Assembly (NCBI GenBank): GCA_018814965.1
Contig: JAHIYS010000213.1
Coordinates: 1 to 5,194, forward strand
From: Gammaproteobacteria bacterium
Lineage (GTDB): Bacteria; Pseudomonadota; Gammaproteobacteria; UBA9339
Length of the DNA stretch: 5,194 nucleotides
Direction of reading: 5' to 3'
A program made the position numbers and the translations under genes. Shown here piece by piece: positions 1 through 4,086 of this stretch (position 1 is the first letter of the stretch; every line of letters begins with the position of its first letter). Below the pieces are notes generated by a model. The model ran no database searches. It saw only the letters and a list, made by a program, of their open reading frames with translations, and was not told the origin of the DNA.

Positions 1-110
1 CATTGCGAGCTTACGAAGTAAGCGTGGCAATCTAGAAGAAATAAACCCTGGGTGATTAGCATCATCTCTAGATTGCCGCGTCGTTCGCTATGCTCACTCC
101 TCACAATGAC
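1..110. repeat. CATTGCGAG-type palindromic intergenic repeat
   Basis: This is a bipartite inverted repeat just downstream of lspA. The left arm (1-36) starts CATTGCGAG and ends GCAATCTAGA. The right arm (67-109) starts TCTAGATTGCC and ends CACAATGA, so the outer and inner ends pair, with a spacer at 37-66. The middles of the arms differ. The left holds its own mini-hairpin, GCTTAC/GTAAGC around GAA (9-23). The right holds a different module containing GTCGTTCGCTATGC. The element may begin before base 1. Repeats with this CATTGCGAG...GGCAATC layout are common between genes in many proteobacteria; that link is from memory. It may form a stem-loop in the lspA 3' region, but no U-run makes it a clear terminator. 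Confidence 0.75.
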
Positions 111-135
111 ATAACTATTATTCTTCTCCCTTAAA

Positions 136-173
136 TTGCTCCATCATTCGCTACACTCACATCTTGCAACAAT
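136..173. repeat. Degenerate copy of the CATTGCGAG repeat right arm
   Basis: This stretch follows the same order as the right arm at 73-109: TTGC, a short variable part, TCRTTCGCTAYRCTCAC, then a CT..CAA-type end. Several substitutions separate the two, so it reads as a worn direct copy of one arm. It ends about ten bases from the lspA stop codon. No matching left arm is visible. Confidence 0.5.
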
Positions 174-183
174 ATTAATCCCA

Positions 184-669
184 TCAAACTTTCTTATGCT
201 TTTCCTTGCGCATAATATCTATGATCAGCATAAACGCACCGATACAAATTGCTGCATCAGCTATATTAAAAGCTGGATAATGCCACTGCTTAAAATAAAA
301 ATCGATGAAATCTACTACTTTGTGGTAAACAACTCGATCATACAAATTTCCCAAAGTGCCGCCCAAAACCAAGGCCAAAGCTATTTTAAGCCATAAATCC
401 TTTACCGGTATTTTAAACTCCCAAATTACCAAAAAAATACTCACACCAACTGCGATACCACCAAATAACCACTCTTGCCACCCACTTGCCTTATTCAAAA
501 AACTAAACGCAGCACCTGGATTAAACGTAAAAAACAGATTTAACATTGGGAAAACATTAACTGGCTCCTCAAGAATCAAATTATCTAACACCATAGATTT
601 CGTAAAACGATCTATGGCAAAAACCAAAATAGCGATAACAATCCAAAGATGCTTCTTAGATAAAATCAT
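184..669 (-). CDS. lspA: Lipoprotein signal peptidase II (prolipoprotein signal peptidase)
   Basis: This inner-membrane aspartyl protease (family A8) cleaves the signal peptide from diacylglyceryl-modified prolipoproteins ahead of the lipidated cysteine, after Lgt and before Lnt. The 161 residues match the family length (about 160-170). Visible conserved blocks are D20 in AIDRFTK, NPGAAFSF at 50-57, GGTLGNLYDR at 103-112, VVDFIDFY at 118-125 and FNIADAAICIG at 134-144. D120 and D138 are the expected catalytic aspartate pair. Four hydrophobic segments lie near 7-23, 65-84, 93-110 and 132-150, and the C-terminus is basic (KEKHKK). The ATG at 667-669 has GGTGA six bases upstream. A weak TTAATA-type -10 lies near 692-697 on this strand, so the gene may have its own promoter or be read through from rnpB. 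Neither ileS nor ispH, frequent neighbours of lspA, is visible. Confidence 0.96.
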   Translation of the reverse strand: MILSKKHLWIVIAILVFAIDRFTKSMVLDNLILEEPVNVFPMLNLFFTFNPGAAFSFLNKASGWQEWLFGGIAVGVSIFLVIWEFKIPVKDLWLKIALALVLGGTLGNLYDRVVYHKVVDFIDFYFKQWHYPAFNIADAAICIGAFMLIIDIMRKEKHKKV

Positions 670-763
670 ATTTCATCACCAAATAAATTTTTATTAACCA
701 TACGAAAAAGTTCACAAAACACTTCTGTAGCCTCTTAAAGAGATCAAATCCAACTTCACAAAC

Positions 764-790
764 TATCCCGTCATATCATATGACGGGATA
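764..790 (-). terminator. Perfect palindrome downstream of rnpB, possible terminator
   Basis: Two perfect 13-base arms (TATCCCGTCATAT and its reverse complement) flank a single central C. The hairpin begins 12 bases after the mature 3' end of rnpB, where a terminator or 3'-processing hairpin would be expected. Downstream on the minus strand the sequence is ATAGTTTGTG-like, without a clean U-run, so an efficient intrinsic terminator is not certain. A protein binding site or an RNA-stabilising hairpin is also possible. Confidence 0.5.
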
Positions 791-802
791 AACTCTAAAT
801 TC

Positions 803-1262
803 ATACGGGTCAACAGTAAGCCGGGTTCTGTCGTGGACAATCATTTCTCTAGGATGGATGTCACCATCCACCTCAAGCGACCTACCCGAATCTATATGTG
901 GGCCACACATGCAAGAGGTCAAACCTCTTGCTAAGATTCCTATTTGGTCTTGCTCCAAGAGGGGTTTGCCCTGCCATTACTGTTACCAATAATGCGGTGT
1001 GCTCTTACCACGCCTTTTCACCCTTACCCTGGAAGGGGTCAAGTCTTGACAATCGACAACAAGCATCATAAAACAAAAACCTTCTCTGCTAATTACTAAG
1101 CGTTGTCGGTTGTCAAGACTTGACCCCTTCCCTGGCGGTATATTTTCTGTGGTACTTTCCGTAGGCTTACGCCTCCCAGATGTTATCTGGCTCTTTGCCC
1201 TGTGGAGTCCGGACTTTCCTCCTAGCCACTAATAGCTAAGCGATTGTCTAGTCAACCCGTAT
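803..1262 (-). ncRNA. rnpB: RNase P RNA (bacterial type A) with an enlarged P12
   Basis: This is the catalytic RNA of RNase P, which matures the 5' ends of tRNAs. The 5' strand of P1 (ATACGGGTTGAC, at 1262 downward) pairs over 12 bp with the 3' end (GTTGACCCGTAT, ending at 803), including two G-U pairs. CR-I (GAGGAAAGTCCGGACTCC) lies near 1204-1221. The AGGGTAAGGGTGAAA block follows P12. GAGCAAGACCAAATAGG (CR-IV) is near 940-956. GGGTAGG, carrying the L15 GGU that pairs with tRNA CCA, is at 881-887. CR-V (CCACGACAGAACCCGGCTTA) is near 817-836. The RNA is about 460 nt, against 377 in E. coli. The excess is a 101-nt hairpin repeat in place of P12 (1031-1131), and removing it gives ordinary length. 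An rsmI neighbour is common for rnpB in gammaproteobacteria. Ends are placed by P1 pairing and are good to a few bases. Confidence 0.96.
1031..1131 (-). mobile_element. Hairpin repeat element inserted in rnpB at helix P12
   Basis: Thirty-base terminal inverted repeats (1031-1060 and 1102-1131) enclose a 41-base loop. Read in the RNA sense, the arm begins GGAAGGGGTCAAGTCTTGAC and the loop contains AATTAGCAGAGAAGG. The stem has one C-A mismatch in 30 pairs. The same element, in the opposite orientation, occurs at 2430-2532. In rnpB it lies between the CCGCC strand and AGGGTAAGGGTGAAA, exactly where E. coli has its short P12 stem-loop. CCCTGG occurs at both junctions (1027-1032, 1130-1135). This may be a target duplication or chance. 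The layout suggests a non-autonomous MITE- or REP-type element, perhaps moved by a Y1/HUH (RAYT) transposase encoded elsewhere. No transposase is in the window, so the mover is inference. Confidence 0.85.
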
Positions 1263-1267
1263 CTAAG

Positions 1268-1295
1268 AGAATAGCAGATTTAAAGGATATTGAAA
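1268..1295 (-). promoter_or_regulatory. Predicted rnpB promoter (extended -10)
   Basis: On the minus strand, TGC followed by TATTCT (-10 at 1268-1273) forms an extended -10 (TGn) with five bases to the P1-defined 5' end at 1262. A poor -35-like TTTCAA lies 16 bases upstream (1290-1295). Starting transcription at the mature 5' end fits what is known for E. coli rnpB. A competing pair, TTGACC (1301-1306) and TTAAAT (1278-1283) with 17-base spacing, would start about a dozen bases further upstream. Confidence 0.45.
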
Positions 1296-1537
1296 GAAAT
1301 GGTCAAAATCTAAAAATTTTAGATCTTGAATCCCATAGCATAGACTGCCAGATAACAATTATAGAGCTTGGATTTTTCAACGGAGCGACACGGATCTTGA
1401 TGGCTGTCGGCGAGCAGCTTGACCATGAGACCCAGAATGCAACAGCCCCACTATTAAGACATAGATCTCTTTTAACAAATTCATACTGAATCTGCAGCAC
1501 AATAAAACTTAATTATTTAAAAATGACTAAAAGGAAA
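1296..1537. other. rsmI-rnpB intergenic region with no recognised gene
   Basis: About 240 bases separate the rsmI stop from the rnpB promoter. Part of it, roughly 1375-1450, is visibly richer in G+C than its surroundings. Open frames cross it on both strands. On the minus strand a 35-codon frame (1319-1426) begins MVKLLADSHQDPCRS, and a second open frame overlaps it. None has a convincing ribosome site, and no family was recognised. The sequence could be a worn gene or IS fragment; AATGCAACAGCCCC at 1436-1449 recalls some IS ends, but no partner end was found. No clear rsmI terminator is seen. Confidence 0.4.
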
Positions 1538-2377
1538 TTATGTATTTTTCAGCTTCAAAGACGCTTTATAAAGCTCATTTTTACTAACCCCTGTTATTTC
1601 TGCAGCTAATGCAACCGCTTGTTTATGAGGGATATTTCCTAATAATAGATCAAAAATACGCATAACCTCAGGGTCAATTGTCACCTCTTTACTAGCCCCT
1701 TCGATTAAAATCACAAACTCCCCTTTCTGCCGCTCGGGTTTTTTGGTTAGCCAATTTGCTATCTCAAAAAGAGTATTACCATAAATTGTCTCAAAAGTTT
1801 TAGTTAGCTCTTTAGCTAACACGGCATAACGATCTTGTCCAAAGACAGACTGCATATTACTTATTGTCGCAAGCAATCTATGGGGTGATTCATAAAAAAC
1901 TAGCGTACGAGATTCAGTTGCTAACTCTTGCAACCGATCTAATTGTTGTTTTGATTTTGCTGGTAAAAACCCTTCAAAAATGAACTTATTCGTTGGCAAC
2001 CCTGAAGCACTTAAAGCAGCTATAGCGGCACAAGCCCCAGGAATAGGAGTAACCCGCAAACCACTTTTTCTTATTGTTTGCACCAGATGACTACCTGGAT
2101 CACTGATCAAAGGGGTGCCAGCATCAGTAATCAAAGCCACACCTTTTCCCTGCTGCAGTTGCTTTAAAATAAATTGGCTCCGTTTGGTTTCATTATAATC
2201 ATGAAGAGAAACCACAGGGGTATTTATTCCGTAATATTTAAGCAAAGTACTGCTATGCCTAGTATCCTCTGCTGCAATCAGCTGCACTTGCTTTAAAATC
2301 TCAAGCGCACGCAAAGTAATATCCGCTAAATTACCGATTGGGGTAGCAACAATAAACAGTTCGCCTGCTTTTTGCAT
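1538..2377 (-). CDS. rsmI: 16S rRNA (cytidine(1402)-2'-O)-methyltransferase
   Basis: RsmI uses SAM to 2'-O-methylate C1402 of 16S rRNA in the ribosomal P site, next to the RsmH N4 methylation of the same base. The 279 residues match the family (E. coli 286). Tetrapyrrole-methylase-fold motifs run in order: TPIGNLADIT at 12-21, AAEDTRHS at 35-42, DAGTPLISDPG at 85-95, PGACAAIAAL at 113-122, FEGFLP at 134-139, FYESPHR at 161-167 and LAKELTKTFE at 187-196. GEFVILIEG at 219-227 closes the catalytic part. The tail (about 250-276, HKQAVALAAEITGVSKNELY) is the family's helix-turn-helix-like C-terminal domain. The ATG at 2375-2377 gives the usual N-terminus (MQKAGELFIV), though no clear Shine-Dalgarno precedes it. 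rnpB follows downstream on the same strand, and a mobile hairpin lies about 50 bases upstream. Confidence 0.97.
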   Translation of the reverse strand: MQKAGELFIVATPIGNLADITLRALEILKQVQLIAAEDTRHSSTLLKYYGINTPVVSLHDYNETKRSQFILKQLQQGKGVALITDAGTPLISDPGSHLVQTIRKSGLRVTPIPGACAAIAALSASGLPTNKFIFEGFLPAKSKQQLDRLQELATESRTLVFYESPHRLLATISNMQSVFGQDRYAVLAKELTKTFETIYGNTLFEIANWLTKKPERQKGEFVILIEGASKEVTIDPEVMRIFDLLLGNIPHKQAVALAAEITGVSKNELYKASLKLKNT

Positions 2378-2414
2378 ATTTTTCTAATAATAATTTTGAT
2401 GGAATATATCTAGT

Positions 2415-2442
2415 ATCTTAAACTTTAAAGGGAAGGGGTCAA
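2415..2442 (-). promoter_or_regulatory. Possible rsmI promoter with its -35 inside the hairpin repeat
   Basis: On the minus strand TTGACC (2437-2442) and TAAGAT (2415-2420) are separated by 16 bases, putting a start near 2407, about 30 bases before the rsmI ATG. The -35-like box is part of the terminal arm of the repeat at 2430-2532 and points outward, so the element may provide part of this promoter. The -10 is a 4/6 match. An alternative -10-like TATATT lies nearer the gene. Confidence 0.3.
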
Positions 2443-2532
2443 GTCTCAACAACCGACAACGCATAGTAATTAGCAGAGAAGGGTTTTGCTTTATGATGCT
2501 TGTTGTCGGTTGTTGAGACTTGACCCCTTCCC
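2430..2532 (+). mobile_element. Intergenic copy of the 101-bp hairpin repeat element
   Basis: Perfect 31-base terminal inverted repeats (2430-2460 and 2502-2532) enclose a 41-base loop (2461-2501). The arm begins GGGAAGGGGTCAAGTCTCAA. In this orientation the loop differs from that of the rnpB copy at three of 41 positions. The arms differ at two base pairs that changed on both sides (T-A to C-G and G-C to A-T), plus one base that restores pairing here. Short GCAT/ATGC pairing can extend the stem into the loop. No protein is encoded. It sits between the divergent rsmI and barrel-protein genes. Confidence 0.85.
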
Positions 2533-2575
2533 TTGTTGTCGGTTGTTGAGACTTGACCCCTTCCGGACCCCTTCC
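2533..2575 (+). repeat. Tandem truncated copies of the hairpin element's right end
   Basis: Right after the complete element, bases 2535-2564 repeat its right arm without change (GTTGTCGGTTGTTGAGACTT and onward), offset by 33 bases. A further ten-base fragment, GACCCCTTCC, follows at 2566-2575. The series reads as successive end-only duplications, each shorter than the last. The left partner of these arms is missing, although either right arm could pair with the single left arm at 2430-2460. Confidence 0.85.
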
Positions 2576-2603
2576 GCTTCCCAAAGTTTTTTGAAAGATC
2601 TCT

Positions 2604-2633
2604 TTGATTAATCTATAAGAAATCTGTTAAAAT
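2604..2633 (+). promoter_or_regulatory. Predicted promoter of the barrel-protein gene
   Basis: TTGATT (2604-2609) and TAAAAT (2628-2633) are 18 bases apart, and TGT directly before the second hexamer makes an extended -10 (TGnTAAAAT). The predicted start near 2640 leaves a leader of about 38 bases before the ATG at 2678. The site lies just beyond the repeat cluster and does not depend on it. Confidence 0.55.
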
Positions 2634-2677
2634 CAGAGAAATTTTCATGGAGATTCTCAAACTTATTGGACGGCTAT

Positions 2678-3979
2678 ATGAATAACTGGTTATACAAAGT
2701 AATTACTGGGATGGTTTTTATGTTACTTGCAGTAATGGCCAATGCCATAACCGACTCATCTAAGACAATCTCAGAGTTCAATGCCGAAACGGCTACTTTA
2801 AACGAGATATATCCAGCAACCCCCACTATAACCTTTGATGTCTCAAAGAAAAATATTAAACGCACTGTTACCAAAAAACAGGCCAAAACCGCAACATTAA
2901 ACAAAAAAAATAGGAAACTTGTTAAGCCTACTTCTAAGTTAAAATGCCAAACAGTCCAAACCAGATCAAATAATGGCAAACTCACTCAAGCTTATTCATG
3001 CAACGACAGTAAAGAGTATAAAACAGTTAAAGCTGCAAAACGCCAAAACATCAAATCTAAGAAATTAAAATCAGGCTTAAAAACCAAAGCACCTGAGTTT
3101 GGAAAAATTTATCCAGCCCCTCTTCCTCCAAAAGCTACCCCAATCACTTCTCTTGATTCGGCGCCTAAAGATTATAATCATGAGCTAAACAGATTGGAGT
3201 TAAAATTAAATCCCGACAAGAATCACAAATCGATTATTTCTTATAACCCCATCGAGAAAGTCAACGAAAAATCCGCAATCGGCCATCCATATCTTGGTGT
3301 TATTGGGGGCATGAGTATTGCAAAAATAGGCAAAGATCAGCGGGATCCGCCAAACGATGCGATTAATGGTTATGACCAATATCTACCCACAAACGGGCAC
3401 AAAGTAGCCCTATTGTATGGAGTCAATGGTGGTTATGAATTTAAGCTAGGACCTAATGCATTATTATCATTAGGGGCAGGCATATATCATAACTCAAATT
3501 TTTCCTCAGATGGGCAAGTGTATTACAACTATCCTCCAACAGACATAGATAATTCTTCAGATAAAGAACACTCCTTCAATTACAAATATAAACTCCAAAG
3601 CATTCGGCTTATGTTTGAGACCCAATTAGCTTGGCAATTTGATCTTAATAAATCAAAATTAATTCCATTTGTTATGTGTGGAATTGGACCATCATGGAAT
3701 TTTGCTAATAACTATGAAGAGTCATTGGTTAATCCTCTTAGAGACCCAAGACCAGGATTCAAGTCCCACACTAAGACTAATTTTGCCTACCAGGTAGGAG
3801 CTGGAATAGCAATTCCATTTAATGTTGATCACGACAGAGTATCTATAGCTTATAGATACTCCAATCTAGGAAAAGCTCGTTTTGATAACAGAGAAACCTA
3901 CCCTCTTTATCAACTAGATATTGGAAAAATTAAAACGCAAGAGATTTATATTGGCTACACCCATTTATTTGATTTCTAA
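2678..3979 (+). CDS. Exported outer-membrane beta-barrel protein with lysine-rich N-terminal region
   Basis: This protein of 433 residues is probably anchored in the outer membrane; its function is unknown. The ATG at 2678 is preferred over the in-frame TTG at 2666 because it opens directly with a signal peptide (MNNWLYKVITG, a hydrophobic core, ANA at 21-23) and has GGA seven bases upstream. Residues 50-145 are strongly basic, with about two dozen lysines and two cysteines (90, 108) that could form a disulfide. A proline-rich segment follows (KIYPAPLPPKATP, 143-155), echoing IYPATPT at 45-51. From about residue 202 (GHPYLGVIGGMS) to the end there are alternating aromatic and glycine strands: YGVNGGYEFKLG, LSLGAGIYHNS, FETQLAWQFDL, FVMCGIGPSWNF, YQVGAGIAIPF, VSIAYRYSNLG and IYIGYTHLFDF. 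The last residue is phenylalanine, as in many Bam-inserted barrels. The fold resembles the small OMP_b-brl/OmpA-like type seen in Legionella-like bacteria. The lysine-rich insert has no recognised family. Confidence 0.85.
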   Translation: MNNWLYKVITGMVFMLLAVMANAITDSSKTISEFNAETATLNEIYPATPTITFDVSKKNIKRTVTKKQAKTATLNKKNRKLVKPTSKLKCQTVQTRSNNGKLTQAYSCNDSKEYKTVKAAKRQNIKSKKLKSGLKTKAPEFGKIYPAPLPPKATPITSLDSAPKDYNHELNRLELKLNPDKNHKSIISYNPIEKVNEKSAIGHPYLGVIGGMSIAKIGKDQRDPPNDAINGYDQYLPTNGHKVALLYGVNGGYEFKLGPNALLSLGAGIYHNSNFSSDGQVYYNYPPTDIDNSSDKEHSFNYKYKLQSIRLMFETQLAWQFDLNKSKLIPFVMCGIGPSWNFANNYEESLVNPLRDPRPGFKSHTKTNFAYQVGAGIAIPFNVDHDRVSIAYRYSNLGKARFDNRETYPLYQLDIGKIKTQEIYIGYTHLFDF

Positions 3980-3982
3980 TTG

Positions 3983-4044
3983 ATTACAAAAACCAGCATT
4001 TGATAGATTTAAATTTCATCAAATCAATCCTGTTGTTTTGTAAT
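3983..4044. repeat. AT-rich nested inverted repeat between the two exported-protein genes
   Basis: ATTACAAAA (3983-3991) pairs with TTTTGTAAT (4036-4044), and ATTTGAT (3998-4004) pairs with ATCAAAT (4018-4024) inside it. Together they form a two-tier imperfect stem just after the barrel-protein stop. It is G+C-poor and has only a short T-rich tail, so it is at best a weak terminator. It could equally be an operator near the next promoter. Confidence 0.35.
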
Positions 4045-4066
4045 GTTTCATCACAAAAAATATAGA
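4038..4066 (+). promoter_or_regulatory. Possible promoter of the Ig-repeat protein gene
   Basis: TTGTAA (4038-4043) and TATAGA (4061-4066) are 17 bases apart, each a 4/6 match to sigma-70 boxes. The start would fall near 4073, giving a very short leader that begins about where the weak GAG ribosome-site candidate lies (4074-4076). The gene could instead be read through from the barrel-protein gene 107 bases upstream. Confidence 0.3.
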
Positions 4067-4086
4067 CCGAAAAGAGAAAACCCTAT

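Noticed and set aside
136..697. Two plus-strand open frames (136-396 and 356-697)
   Set aside because: They run antisense to lspA, whose motifs are unmistakable, and their translations show no family features.
776..958. Minus-strand 60-codon open frame
   Set aside because: It lies inside RNase P RNA and the flanking palindrome, and its residues are just translated conserved RNA motifs.
1031..1131. A self-splicing intron in rnpB
   Set aside because: The insert is a simple palindrome of about 101 bases without intron core motifs, and a copy exists outside any gene.
1244..1489. Plus-strand 81-codon frame starting with TTG
   Set aside because: Its start lies inside the 5' end of rnpB, there is no ribosome site, and no family is recognised. 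The region is listed only as an unexplained intergenic stretch.
2430..2575. CRISPR array
   Set aside because: The repeated 30-base units are inverted-repeat arms of one element plus truncated ends. There are no regular unique spacers.
2384..2584. Minus-strand 66-codon frame with repeated QQPTT residues
   Set aside because: The repeated residues are the translated arms of the hairpin element and its tail, so this is a repeat artefact and not a protein.
2674..2985. Minus-strand 103-codon frame
   Set aside because: It is antisense to the signal peptide and lysine-rich region of the barrel protein. Its hydrophobic look comes from reverse-complementing A-rich codons.
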